From Balaenoptera acutorostrata (taxonomy: Eukaryota; Chordata; Mammalia; Artiodactyla; Balaenopteridae), in contig NC_080080.1 in assembly GCF_949987535.1 (NCBI RefSeq), positions 61,346,506 through 61,410,505 of the forward strand: a DNA stretch of 64,000 bases. Reading direction: 5' to 3'. The translations under genes were made by a program, and so were the position numbers. Under the pieces are notes generated by a model that was not told where the DNA came from, made no database searches, and saw only the letters and a list, made by a program, of their open reading frames with translations. Shown here one piece after another: positions 45,260 through 57,979 of the stretch (position 1 is its first letter; each line of letters starts with the position of its first letter).

Positions 45260-48200
45260 AATTCTGTCTTACATATAACCAGTCATCACTTAAATTCTTT
45301 CTTCTCTATTCCAGAAGAAAATAAATTAATTCAATGTTTTATATCATTTAACTGAGAAGTTCAATATTGAAATCTTTTTGCAAATGAAGTAAAATCTCTC
45401 AATAAATAATATTATAAAGCTCTAATTACTATATTCAGATTATTAGGAGACTGTGATTATATTCCACCAGAAATACCTCTGTGGAAAATCCTATTGGTGT
45501 CCTTACCCTATCAAGACACAATACTATTCATGTAATGAGCATGAGATGAATTTAGAAGCTATGAAAACAGATAATGACGTAAGGATGACACCTATGGGAA
45601 CCTGAGAAAAGGTAAGGAGTAATTCAATTGCATTTTTGTCCATTTTGACTGAAGAACCACTTTATTTCAAAACGCAATAAAATTACATGTACTTATGCTA
45701 ATGCATATTCAGTTTCCCATGAAACTTCATTATAGCCATGAAGATGTCTCATTAAGTAGAAGTTAAACTCAGATTTTATAAGAAAAGTAGTTAAGTGTGT
45801 TAAACCTAATTCTGCTGATCATAGATCTATATACTGGAAACTCCTGTTGTTCACGAGAGTCAAGAATACAATTTGCCAATAGAATTCAAATACTCATGAA
45901 AAATAAGACTCCCCAATTTGCAACAAGTTTCAAAAAGGAACTCACAGAGTACTCCATTTCCACAAAATTCCAAAAATATTTCTTCCATCCCCTATTCTAT
46001 GATTAATTTATATACCTCTGTACAGGACTGGAGACCACTATCACATAATTATTTGATATCCCAAATATGTATTAGTTTATGTAGACTATATTTATAGAGA
46101 GATATTAATTGTCTTTGGTAAGTAGTTGTACCACTATTTTCATATAAAGCCAACTTACTAAACTTTTAAGTCGAGAGATGTTTTAAACCCCATTCAATTT
46201 CTTGAAACTGTTAAGAGAGACTTTCTGTGAGTGTGGTTTGGCAATATCGGGCATAGATGGCATTTTTTAACTGTATTAAACTATCTCCACTTGATGACAT
46301 CTGAGGATGTCTATACTCTCACACCTGTAATGCTTTCATGTTCAAAATGAATCCCTGCTACATCTCACTCAATATTGATCTTTAAGGCATTTCTCCCAAT
46401 CCTTTTCCCAGTGTGGTCACTGAACAGTATCAGAGTTCAATAGGAAGACCAGCTGCTCATCCACTTTTTGCTAAAGCAATTTGTATTATGGATTTATTTT
46501 AGCAGTCTACAGTGGCAGTTGTTGTTTTTACTATTTAAATGCTTTGATTATCTGACCTTGCTTACTTTATCTTTCTAAGTGCTATGCATGGACTTTAAAA
46601 TTGATCAATAAGTGGGGATTCCTCTACAGGATTATGCTGAAATCAATCTCAATTCAGACTTTTTGTATTTTATGTTTATTACTAGATCCGTCTTAATTGC
46701 ACTCATTTTGGTAAATAATTTTAAAACCTGTACTTGATTACAGAGGTTAAGTGTCTTCCAAGACCCACACACATTATAAAAATAACCTGTATTCTTTATA
46801 CATTATTTTATTCATTCTTTTAATATGAAGCAGGAAAGAATTAATTCCTAGATATTTTATTCAAATACCTTTGCATTATAAATAAAAGATCTATTCCATT
46901 AGAAGAAAAAATACAGTTACATATATATGTGAATACCTGAAAAATCTTGAAATACATTAATGTGCTATATTAATTGTGATAACTGTGGAACTTCAACAAG
47001 CACTGTCTGTATACATATTTTGCACATAAAAGTGTTTACAAGACTTTTCACAGAAAATTTTAACGCTCCCTGGAAGAAAAATCAAAGGAAATTCTCAATA
47101 TTTGTATCTTTGAAAATCAATGGGAAACAAGCTATAAGCTTGTTGAATATTAAAGAAAAAATTTTCAGTTTCACATTCTCACTACTAAGAAGGGATGCTT
47201 TAGTCATTTTTTTGGATTAAAAGAGAAGTAAATTAAAACCTTAAAATGCTTTGAATACTTCTTAACTCAAATCTATGAATTTTATAACCAAAATTCCATA
47301 TTAATTATTAATGATTTTGAATATAGATAAAATTCCTAAAATTAATTATGTAAGACATAAACATTAAGTAATATGAATTATATTGCATAACTATTAAAAC
47401 TTGTGCTAAATTTTTGGTCTAATTTAATTATATTTCATGCCTCTGGGTGTAGTCACATGAAGCTCCTGAATTTTATCTTTGGATCAATTTACCCTAACAT
47501 TAGATTTTTCAAAGTCATAAATAAAAGAAATGCAGATGGGAGTTAAAAAAAAGGAATTGATGTCATCTTTTTTTAATCCCATTTCCAAAGCCAATCTAAT
47601 GTCTAAATATCTGTCATCAACTCTTACATAAAATTACAGTGAAATACTTTCTACATATGTAAATGAGAGTATAAAATCTGCAATTTGTTCCAGTGGCCAA
47701 AAATGCAAGCAGTAAGGAACTCGAGGTAAATAAACATATGATTATATACAGAAAATGTGCAATATTTTCACCTGTGCAAATACATGTTTTGCTTAAATAA
47801 TTTTAAAAACTTTCACAGGACTAGAGAAATATCAAATATATCCAATAGGTATATATTCACATTTTCAGACTTTGAAATTATTGGCCAAAATGATTTAGTA
47901 TTTAACAGCTTTCATTTCAGACTAAATTATAGCCTATTATTACAATAATTTTTCTTCTGCTGCTCACATTAAATAAGATGTAAATTATAAGTGAATAAAA
48001 ACAAAGCCCTCACAAGATAATTCATCTTAATAGGTACATATATGAAGTTAGGGTAGGAAAATTAAGATTCCTAAGCACAAAGAGAATGAGGAAGATAAGA
48101 AGTTTAATTACCAAATAGTTGTCATAATGATATTTCCAAAAACTGTTACAAAGAGTTTTGTTCCTTTCTACTGTTTGTGGTAGAATAGCACTTGAGAGAA

Positions 48201-51200
48201 ATCATTTTCCAGAAAGTTTTGCATCTCTGTAGATCACAACCTTGGCAAGACATATCCATACTTTCATACTTTTTTCCTCAAGTGGGTAAATGTTAAGAGA
48301 GAAGAATCCAAGTTTCATGATGCAGCAACACAAAGCTGGGAAGTGAAAATTATGTTACAGTGGAGTCTTGAAAATATGACTGTAAAAGTTAATCAATAAA
48401 ATGTCTATTCCTGTCTATTCACCGGAGGCCCCAGCTGCATAGCTTCACTCAATCGATACTACAAATTATTACGATTTCCAGGTTCCCACTGGACATTCAG
48501 AACAAATCTTTCAAGTGTAACAGGCTTATACTGAGTATAAGGTGTGTGTTCTCTACATTTAGTTCAAAAAGAGGAGGGGAAAAATAAAATCTAAACCCTA
48601 GTTGTTTTTTTAATACTTCAGCTTTATGGAACCAGTAACTTACAGGTCACCTTTTAATGTTAAAAAATCTTCCTTTTGATTGCCAAATTTTTTGTATGCT
48701 TCTTTTTTAACTGTTTCATATTTAGTTAAGAAATGACTTAACCTAGTAATAGATTTTGGTGATATAGGAACCTGGTTAATTCTGAATGACTATCCCAAAA
48801 TAAATGAATGAAAGAAATAATCTTGAGTTAAATACTTATCAAAAAGTCACTTGGATACATTATCACTATTAGAGAGAGAAATGTGTGGGACCCTGATTGA
48901 CAAATATTTCAAATTGTAGCAGATCCCTTAGAATATACATTCAAGTTATTGTTTTCATGACTTATTCCAATGCATTTAAAAAATCATGTTTGAGGTGTTC
49001 CGTGTTTTCTATTTTTGTAAAATAAAAAAATCATAATTTCAGAAATGAGTTTCTCTTCATTTTCATAAAAGTTTCAGATTTTTTTTTTCTAGTGAGGCTC
49101 TCTGCAGCAATATTCTACTGCGACTGCAAATTCTAGAAACTACTCAAGACCTTAAATTTATGCTCCATACATTTTGTTCCTGAATCTTCTAGTCAAAATC
49201 CAAAGACTTTTCCAAATAAAGGGATAACTGGTTAAGGGAACTAACTATAATGCTTGCATGCCTTATGACACCTAACAGGGCCTTTCTTTCTTCTGGCTGG
49301 TGAGAGCTATGGTGTCTGGCACTGCCCCAAACCAGATCAATTGGTAAATTTGATCAATTCATGCCACCTGTCGATTGAGTGGGAAAAAAATCAAAATAAA
49401 TAAACAGAATTTTTTGTTTGCTAGGCCAAAAAGGCTTTGATTTTTATTTGACATTTAAACAATAGTATATTTTTTCACATATCATAGAGAATATATAGAC
49501 ACGTATATCTAGCATGTAGGCACAACCTGTGACAATGTATGTTGAGGCTATATTTGAAAAGAAAGATAAACTTGTTTCTCCTAAGAAACCATTACTGTTT
49601 TGATTATGATATTTATCAGTATCTTTAAAATGTAACAACATTTTCTTATGTCTTAATAATATTTCTAATTTATGACTTTTAAAATATTTAATTGCTAAAA
49701 ACCATTGCAAATAGTTAGACTTCAAAAAAATACTGTTACAATTTTAAATACTCTCTGAGATGATATTTGTATACCTTGCCAGCAGTTTCACATTAAGAGA
49801 GAATATCATACTGAATTTCATGATCAAGCTGTGTTGGAAAATAAAATAGATAAATATAGATCAAGCATATAGAACTTAAGTTTGATTTTTATTGTAATTT
49901 AACTGGATGAATCAGTGTCTGGTGTATTTACTTATAAAATTCAAGATTGAAAACAGATCTTTTCATTCCAGTTTTCAGATCAAAAATGACATTTTTTTGT
50001 GGGTGTACAGAATAACGTGCCTTTATAGTAATGTTTAACTGTAGAAAAAATGTTGGCATTATTTTAATAACAATAAGAACATCAAAAACTGTCATTAGTT
50101 TTATATGTGTTCACAACCATTTTTATATATTTCATATTCTCTAAATATATCTTAAGCATATTATTACCCTAATATAATTTTGCTTTTTAAAAGACCATAA
50201 TATTTATAACAATAGTACATTACTGTAGCCATTCCCAAAGAAACCTTGCCCAATATGCTTTTAATCCTTGGTACCAATTTCTACCCTTTAATATTTGTTA
50301 AATGTGGCTTTTTTGTTGTCTGTGTTCTGGCATCTGACTAAAGTTACATTAATGGCAAACAGCATTTATCATAGTGTTTAATTTTATTTAGAAACACATA
50401 AAATGTCATCCGAGATTTTATAATTATTTTTAGTGTTTTGTCATATTAAATCATTGGATTAAAACAGAAATAAATTGCTCATGAATAAATTTCAAAAATT
50501 TTACCTTTATATTTTAATATGCTTTATAAACTATAAATCAAAAAAGAATTTTAATGTTTATCATATGTAATATTTTGAAATCCTCTTGATAGATATGTCA
50601 AGATAAGCAGTAAGCAGTGTAAGTTTAGAATTTGACTTCCAAAGATCAGTTAATATCAAATACACATTTTAGTTTTGGCCTCAGGACTGTGTTCAAAGGT
50701 ATGAGTGACGAGGGAAAGAAAACATTAGATGTGTATGCTTTATCTAACTGCAATTACTCAATTTAACCAAAGTTCAGTGAGTAAAGTGTAATTCTTGACA
50801 AATAGAGACAGAGAGAGGGACAGAGAGAGATTCATCTGGGCTATGCTACTTTGACAATTATTTTTAAAAACAGACTAACAAAATGAAGCAAAAGGCAGAG
50901 AAGATAGAATACTTAATTATCAGAACACTCAAAAAAAGAAACTAACGTTTATTTGAATAGTAAATGACAAAATCTGAGAACATTGCAGAGATATAATAAT
51001 TACATAAAGATTTAGATGATAAAAACAGAAATTAAATACTAGGTGTTTCACTAAGAACAATTTTCATGAATGTTTCAAAACAGCATAGATCTTTATTACT
51101 TTTCGTCATAGTTCCTTACATGCCTCAATGGTCTGACCAAAAATTTTCTACTCTAAACGTCTCTCAATTTAATACTGTCTTGCTTAGAGCTGCTACTTTA

Positions 51201-51590
51201 ACAAAAAGAAAGGCAACAAGAGCCATATGTAACCTTTGGACTCCAAAAGGAGAAAGATGAGAATGCCATTGGCAGATAGGTGCTACAGAAACACAGTGTA
51301 TTCTTTGCCTTGAATCCTACCTTAAACATTTCTTGATAGTTAACAAGAAAGTTGACTGCCACGTCATTACTTAGAATCTGGAATAGGACAGTTACCGTTT
51401 TCAATATGTGCTGTTTCAGTTAAGAGATGTTGGAAATTTAAAGTTTATCTATTTTGGAACGAACAATGTATTGAACAAGCTAGTATATTTACACATAACC
51501 TTTTGCAAGACAGAGAGAATTAAATATTTAGCAGCTAAAGTCAAAAGGACTGACTTGATTTCAGTTTGTAAAGTAAAACTTTCTGAAATA
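45260..51590. other. Long AT-rich tract without recognisable genes or young repeats
   Basis: Over 6.3 kb I recognise no gene, RNA or named repeat. Frames stay below 106 codons and look random. A GA/CAGAGA patch lies at about 50808-50832. The lack of young retroelements contrasts with 32-41 kb and suggests unique intron or intergenic DNA. Confidence 0.5.
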
Positions 51591-51606
51591 CTAAAAAACA
51601 ACTCAC

Positions 51607-51796
51607 TTGTAATCATTTTTTTCTTCTTCAGAAGCAATAATCCCTTCTGTCACTGTCTTCAGCTCTGCCTGGGGTTTTCTACTGTTCTGTTCTTGGCGAA
51701 CTGTTTCTGCTATTTGCTCAGTTAGCTGCTCTTGAGTAGCTTTCAAGCTGGATTCCATTAGAAGAAGTTTTTCATCTTGACTGGCAAGTTCTTGGG
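51607..51796 (-). CDS. Exon-like coiled-coil segment (exon B), gene not recognised
   Basis: This 190-bp segment reads open on the minus strand for 62 codons. Its borders look like real splice sites: a pyrimidine-rich acceptor TTCTTGTTTTATCTTTCAG just upstream, and a donor GTGAGT at 51606-51601. It begins with two bases completing a codon and ends with two bases of another. The product is Glu/Gln/Lys/Leu-rich without Pro or Gly in its first half (AQELASQDEKLLLMESSLKA, EQLTEQIAETVRQEQN), a strong coiled-coil signature. Compatible exon-like pieces lie upstream at 53969-54019 and 55322-55404. I do not recognise the protein. It could be an exon of a real gene or a surviving exon of a decayed one. 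The 105-codon plus-strand frame opposite it is an antisense shadow. Confidence 0.55.
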
Positions 51797-51839
51797 CTGA
51801 AAGATAAAACAAGAACATTGCCTTTTAAAAAACCAAGCT

Positions 51840-53960
51840 AATGTGTTTTTTTTTTTCTTTTGTTTTTGGTTTAAATTTTATGCAATGCAACTTTGAGGAA
51901 GATTTAAACAGATCATTCTTGCCCAAATACAAGCTCATGCATTCAAATTTTCAGATTCCTTTATTTAAAACACAAGTAAACAAACGTAGGTATGAAGAGA
52001 TACAAGATGCGTGTCAGTAATCTCGAGTTTATAAAACATTTGAATTCAAAAATTAGATGTCTTAATCAGACAACAATTCCCTGAGCTTATTTGTGAGACT
52101 TCTGCTGCTACATAAGTGTATTATAAAAGAAGAACATTAATGTATACTATTCTTGTTCTTTCTTTAGCATAGGCCTCGGGTATATGTATGTATGTTCATA
52201 TAGACAAAGACTGATACGTTATACATTATGCCAAAATGATGGCTCTCCACTGATTTATTTTCATGTATAATACTTATGAAATTTAAACACTTTTTCAAGG
52301 TCATCCAATAGATGGCAGTCTTTCATTAGACCAAAGCAGACTTAGGCAGTATGCTTCAAGCTCTCAAAAAATAAGTGATTTAAGACAAAGACATTTTTCC
52401 TTTGTTCTTTGTTGACCGTATTCCTAGAGATATATATCTGTATATTTTATTCGAGTATTTTCCAGTTTATAAAGTATTTATCTGTTTTTTTCTTTTCAAA
52501 TTTCCTCAAAAACATATCATCAATTTTAAATGTTTTCAGGTTTTTTAATTTTATTTTTAATCACATGTTTGGGTATATATTTATATACATTGCTAAATAG
52601 TATCTTTTTAGAGGTATTCTTAAATATAACTGGATATATAATTCATTGCATTAAAGATCATGATATTTTATGAAAATTAGTAATTTCAATCTTGCAGTTC
52701 AAATTAAGAAAAAGAAAAAAGAAATACTTTTAGTATCTCCAAATCAATATAAATAGAAATGGAGAAGGTCATATTTTTTCAAGAAAAGCATCTTCCCTTT
52801 TACTGATTCTCATTTTATGTCCAAAAAATGGTGTTTATATTAAGCTTCAATAAAGTTGGAAACCAAGGTATTACAGTCTTACATCAGAGGTATCTTTTAC
52901 AGCCAACCTCATAAAGAAGAAACTCTATATAAATATTCTGCATTTATCACTCATCTTTGAAGTTGAATGATGTCTCCCTTATAAATTAGGTCTAAGAATA
53001 CCTGATTCTCAGTTTCTTATTTATAGATTTTGAGCAACTGAGTGCTTATATTTTAATAAATATATGCATACATGTTTGCTTTGTTTACTTGCAAGTATTC
53101 AAAATGACCAGTTTTGCCCCAGAAGAAATTACAGCATCTACTATTTTTACAGCTTAAACCTGCTATATATTAACAGTTTAAATTTGTGCCTCAGGAAACC
53201 ACAGAGCTAACGCAAACAGCTAAATATTTAACAAGGAAGAATGCATCATCTAGAGCTCATCTTTATTAAATTTCAAATACATCGAAATCTCTCTGAACAA
53301 ATGAGTTAAATGTTTAATAATTTCAACACATGTTCAAGTATAGGGAAAAAATCCAATAAAGATTATAAGTCCAATTTCAAAATTTTTTTAAAAACCCTTC
53401 AAGGTTAAAAATATATAAAGGCACTTTAGCTTTCCCTGCTCTTGACCAATAAGAAAATGTAATCAAGTAAAAACAATCAATATTTTTATAGTGATATGTT
53501 TTTAGCATTGTTAATGTAGTTGCATAAGTAAAGTGCAATGTTTCATTTTATATGCCTTTTCACCTTCCACAGTATACATATTTCTTATGGAAAAAAAAAA
53601 AAAACCCTACACCAAAACTTTTTAAATAAGGAGAATTTTCAGACAGTGAAATTGAGAGGTTAACGGTCATTAAGTTAAAAGGACTTTGAGCAATCAGGCT
53701 ATATACAAACGATTATGGATATAGGAATGTTTCAGGAAGTTTCTTGTTTGAAGAACCTACCTGTACCAATAGACTGACTTCAAGACTACTTGAGTAAACT
53801 TGTGGCACATATACAAAAAAGACCTTTTATCAACTATGTATGATGTGAATTTTCTGCGAAGTTTGCCGTTTCAAAATGACTAAGAGATTTATGTCCCACA
53901 GTTCTCCTAAGAGTCTACTCTAATTCATTATATGCTGGTTAAAAAGGGGTAAATTATTTT
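51840..53960. other. Putative intron sequence between exons D and B, no repeat recognised
   Basis: AT-rich sequence with T- and A-tracts (about 51847-51857 and A15 at about 53589-53604). No other coding frame of note. Confidence 0.4.
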
Positions 53961-53968
53961 AAGTTTAC

Positions 53969-54019
53969 CTATGCCTTGGACTTGAGCCGGAGTTGATCCC
54001 AAGCCAGAGGCGCTCGCAG
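53969..54019 (-). CDS. Candidate 51-bp exon (exon D) of the unrecognised minus-strand gene
   Basis: On the minus strand CAG lies at 54022-54020 and a donor GTAAAC follows 53969. The 51 bases between give two bases, sixteen codons (ASASGLGSTPAQVQGI) and one base. The phase fits exon C upstream and exon B downstream, joining as Ala codons at both seams. The segment is CpG-bearing and GC-richer than its surroundings. The acceptor lacks a good pyrimidine tract, so this is tentative. Confidence 0.3.
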   Translation of the reverse strand: MRAPLAWDQLRLKSKA

Positions 54020-54029
54020 CTGCATGCTT

Positions 54030-55310
54030 TATTTACAATCCCTTTGTCAGACTTACAACTGCCCCAGGCTATAACATAGTGTACCTAATGTTCAAACTGG
54101 CAGGTAATCTTATGTCAAACATACTTCTTTGATTTAAAGTGATCAATAGATTCTTGTAAAGAGGTAATTTCTCTGATGTTTCCACCTTGCCTTTTTTACA
54201 GGTGATTCACACAAAAGCCTGCTTATATGATGTACAAACAATAAACAGAAAGCTATAATCATGTTTTTTCAGATGTTTCCGGTGCACAACGATTTTGGAT
54301 CAATACACTGTGTAATACAATTATCTGCAATGATCTGGTTGTATTGAAAAAGAATTTGCAGGAGACCTCTAGGGGGTTTTATCCAGAAACACGTATCTGG
54401 CAACGTTGTGAATAGTGGAAGGAAAAATTAAGGGGTTGACGATGGCTGTCTATTATGTACCCAGTGACTTCATTCAGATATTATTTCATAAAAGTATTAC
54501 ACCACAAACTTTAGTCAAATGATAGCTCACATGTAATAAAGATAATAATGCTCATAGCTTCATACTATTTATTTATGTGAAAAAAAAACTTAGCAAACAT
54601 ACAGACTTTTAACTATAGAGATTCAATGCTGTGTGAATATTATGTACCACAGATTATAAGCACAATTGCTTACTTATTTAAGCTATGAGATAATAAATTA
54701 TCTTATTTCTATCTTATCTAAGTTATGTAAATACTAGCGTCTGTGAAATACTTTGATATCTCTCCAACTACATTTTTCTTTTACTAGAATGTTAAGATTC
54801 TAGGCAGAATATCAATTTGAACTGTTTAAGAGCACTATAAAATATGCCCTTTATTTCAAGCTTCTTTTTTCCCAAATGAAGATTTGCAATATCAGGGAAA
54901 AAGCTAAGAAGAAAGTCTGTATCCAAAAGACATTACACAGTTTCTGCAAAGATCTCTGTGTGTGTAAACAACTCAGTTTTGTTTTTATGGCTCTCTGGAA
55001 GATGGTGACTCTTAGCAGCGTCTTCCTCAAAGCCTGAAAAGATCCATATTTTCTATTTTGAGCCTCTAATCATACACCTGGAACATGAAATTCTCTTTTG
55101 TCAGGCTGAACAGATTTCCGTACTGGTGAAGCTCACAATTTGGGGTATACTTGTTTCTCTCACAAAGCCCTGCTCTATGCAGATTCGGCAGGTCCCCACG
55201 TGGCTGCTGGAGACCTGCTCTGACGACTAGGAAGATTGCTCTTCCCAACACTTCCCTCCCTGTAGATCCTGGGATTTTCTTTCAGTCTCCTGACCCCACT
55301 GTCTAGGCGC
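54030..55310. other. No recognised repeat; putative intron
   Basis: Mostly AT-rich, with a GC-richer stretch at about 55060-55320. The 61-codon minus-strand frame at 55066-55251 has no splice context or recognisable domain. Confidence 0.4.
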
Positions 55311-55321
55311 CTCCCCCTTAC

Positions 55322-55404
55322 CCACTTTGACTTTGATGGCTTCCTGTGCCTGCAGGAGACCAGCTTCTGACTTTCTTAGAAAGTCCTATTTTTTTGCGTA
55401 TTGC
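55322..55404 (-). pseudogene. Candidate exon C of the minus-strand coiled-coil gene, with one stop
   Basis: An 83-bp minus-strand segment lies between a good acceptor (TGCTTTTTGTCTTCACAG, ending at 55405) and a strong donor (GTAAGG after 55322). In the frame that phases with exon D it reads one base, 27 codons and one base. Five codons precede a TAG, then DFLRKSEAGLLQAQEAIKVKV, which is again helical and coiled-coil-like. The stop suggests decay, unless the frame or acceptor is wrong. Confidence 0.35.
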
Positions 55405-55570
55405 CTGTGAAGACAAAAAGCATTCCAATAGCGCCTTTTATGATGGACTTTTTATATTGCATCCTGCTATTTTGAGCTATAGGATACTGGAGATTATACA
55501 ACCCCTCATTAGCAACTGGGTCAAGTATCCACATCTTTTCTAGGATCAAAACCTTAAAGGGACTTTCATT

Positions 55571-55593
55571 AAAAAAAAAAAAAAAAAAAAAAA
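55571..55593. repeat. A23 tract
   Basis: Uninterrupted A run without a recognisable retroelement body or target duplication beside it. Confidence 0.9.
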
Positions 55594-55599
55594 GTCAGT

Positions 55600-57180
55600 T
55601 GGAAGATTCACCCACCATTAGCCTAAATGAAGTGTTAATCAATACATAAAGGTTCCAAGACTAAAGAATACTATATCCCATGATTCTTAGGGAATTAAAA
55701 AGGAGACTTGTTAGATCAAAATGAATACTTTCTCTTTAAACTGTAAAGAAGAATTTAATGAATACAAAAAGTGTATTTAATCTCTTAGAGTTAACACCTA
55801 TATGGCTCTTTCATCTAGCTCTAAAGCAAACTACACTAATGTGACACACAGGGAAATCCCCTCACCATAAAGATAATTATGATACCTTCCTAATGACTTC
55901 TCCACATCACTTAAACTAATTAGCTTTAGAAGAACACAATGTTTGTCACTTTCTTTTTCAATTTTATTATCTTTCTAACACACCAGGTCTCAGCTTTAAA
56001 TTTGAGTGAGGAAAGACATAAAAAATAATCGAAGGCTAAAATGATAAACTAATGTGCTTCCTTAAAAGAAAATTCACCAAACTTTACCTGTGCTGTTTTC
56101 ATATCCATCAATATGGTATTCCTGGCTGTTTTTTTTTTATTGGCTCCCTGCCACACCTTGACACTCTATCATGCTCCATCATGCTTCTTTAATCTGAATA
56201 TTTAGTGTTCTTTCATGTCTTAATTACAGCAAATTGCGGCAGAGTTGGCACCATTTCTTGAAATTAATCCCAGAGTACTTTGTTTCTGTCAAGCAGTCAA
56301 AGCCTTGGAGAATAATAGTAAATGTTATTGCAGATCTAAATTTAAATGGCTGTCTATGTATTTAACTTAAGCCTTTAATTATTCGTGCCAAACTGTTTTT
56401 GGTTCAAATGTTAAACATTATTCATTGAGAATGTAGAATTACATTAGACAGCTAAAACCTGCAGACATGTTTGGCTATAATTTTAGCACAACAATTATCT
56501 ATATTAACATATTTTCTCAGGTGTACAAAACTTAGTAAATGGCATGTGATATCTTCTTATGAATATGTATTTTAATGTTCCATTACTTCTGTCATTATTA
56601 ATAAAAGGTATGGATTTAGGTTCATTTGATTCTAAATGGCTTTTCCCTAACCAATTGTTAAATTGTAAGCCCAACCCAAGAATGATTTGGTATTACTATT
56701 GCTAATAGTCTTTAAACAATTCAACATAATGAAGCACTTCAAAAGTTCTTACAAACCTAAGAGTTATATTGTTCTGTTTGTTTTCTATGGAAAATTTAAA
56801 AGTCTTAGAACTCTCAATGACCAATTTTTCCATGCCCTTATTCTGAGCAGGCTGTACAAATATCCAGAGTCAAAAAAAAACAAAACAACAACAACAAAAA
56901 ACCTACGTTATAAAATAATATTAGCTTTAAAAGTATTAGGAAATAGAATTCATTATTCATGTTTTACGTATATATGTTTAAAGATTTAGAAATTGGAAAA
57001 TTCTGGGATGTAGAGACTACATATTTGTTCATTAGATTTCAGATAATTGATTTTCACCCTAAATTTAAAAAAAGGCAACCTATTCTTAAGAATAATAAAA
57101 ATTGCATACTTTGTAAAGTGAATATATTTTTTAGTGAACATAGTAGGAGACTGTGTATTACAGTGGTACACTTAATGAAC
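55600..57180. other. No recognisable gene
   Basis: AT-rich sequence. Frames at 56687-56989 and 56959-57207 are low-complexity and overlap antisense frames; none is convincing. Confidence 0.45.
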
Positions 57181-57194
57181 TCCCATCAAGAAAT

Positions 57195-57310
57195 GAGCTC
57201 CAGGTAGATCAGGACTTTGTCCTATTATCTATCTGTGCGTTGCCAGCTTCTAGCCCAGAGTCCTATATTTAGCTCTCTATACAATAAGCGCTTAGTCAAT
57301 TGAATTGGAT
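57195..57310 (+). repeat. L2 LINE 3' tail
   Basis: ATCAGGACTTTGTCCTATTATC, TTGCCAGCTTCTAGCCCAGAGTC and AATAAGCGCTTAGTCAATTG resemble the L2 3' end. Confidence 0.55.
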
Positions 57311-57609
57311 AGATGGTGTTAATTTCACCTGTCAGACATGTGTCATTTTCACCACTAGGAAAAATGTGTCGTTTGCTTTGCCTCTGAAATACAAAGTGAA
57401 TAGGGAAGGATTTACAGTTACAGTTTTGGCAGATTTATCTTCAAGCCATCTACAGGCATAAGTTAATAAATACTGCTTTTTTATTTAGTTTTAATATCTA
57501 TCTAAATGAAGCTAGATGGTATTTCTATTACCAACACTTGAGGTATATATTGAATTTAGAGACAAATGAGAGAAAGATGGATTCACAAAATTTATGGTAA
57601 AATAGATAT

Positions 57610-57975
57610 TTCTCAATAATTCAGAAAAAATGTACAAAGCGGTGTTTCCAGTTCCCTCTCCTTATCAATAGCAATGTGATTTTTAAACAGATATGTTTCC
57701 CCATGTCTCAGAATCTCAAGGGTGTAGCTGATCTTTCTAACTACAAAGTTTCCTGGCAGCTGTAAAGTCGCTTTCAAGCTGTGTTATCTGCTGTTCTAGC
57801 TGAGCAAGTTCCATTTTGTGTTTCTATTGGGTAGCTATTACATCCAAAGGCAGTGACTGCAAGGTCTTTTCTAGCTTTCAATGACAAGCAGCTTTCTCCC
57901 CCCATATTGGGCAAGTATATTAGCTGTTTCAGCTTTTTCTTCCTCTGTGATCTACTCACATTCTTAAACTTTCAT
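57610..57975 (-). pseudogene. Minus-strand coiled-coil pseudogene fragment, gene not recognised
   Basis: Read from about 57975 down, shifting frames give protein-like blocks: ITEEEKAETANILAQYGGRK, LLVIES, EKTLQSLPLDVIATQ, KHKMELAQLEQQITQLESDF, TAARKLCS, KDQLH and, lower down, ERELETPL. They are separated by stops (at least TAA/TAG after MKV, ECE, IES, ATQ and CS) and by one-base shifts. The composition is helical and coiled-coil. No good splice borders are visible, so it may be a processed or decayed fragment. It may belong with the exon-like pieces at 51.6-55.4 kb or be unrelated. Confidence 0.45.
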
Positions 57976-57979
57976 AGAT

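Noticed and set aside
51408..51725. 105-codon plus-strand frame
   Set aside because: It overlaps exon B antisense and is low-complexity. The minus strand has the splice signals.
55066..55251. 61-codon minus-strand frame between exons C and D
   Set aside because: It has no usable splice borders in phase with its neighbours and no helical pattern like the adjacent exons.
56088..56130. Minus-strand piece ending in a good donor (CACAG then GTAAAG), reading QEYHIDGYENST
   Set aside because: No acceptor with a pyrimidine tract was found. None of its open frames ends in the phase needed to join exon C, so I did not add it to the exon series.
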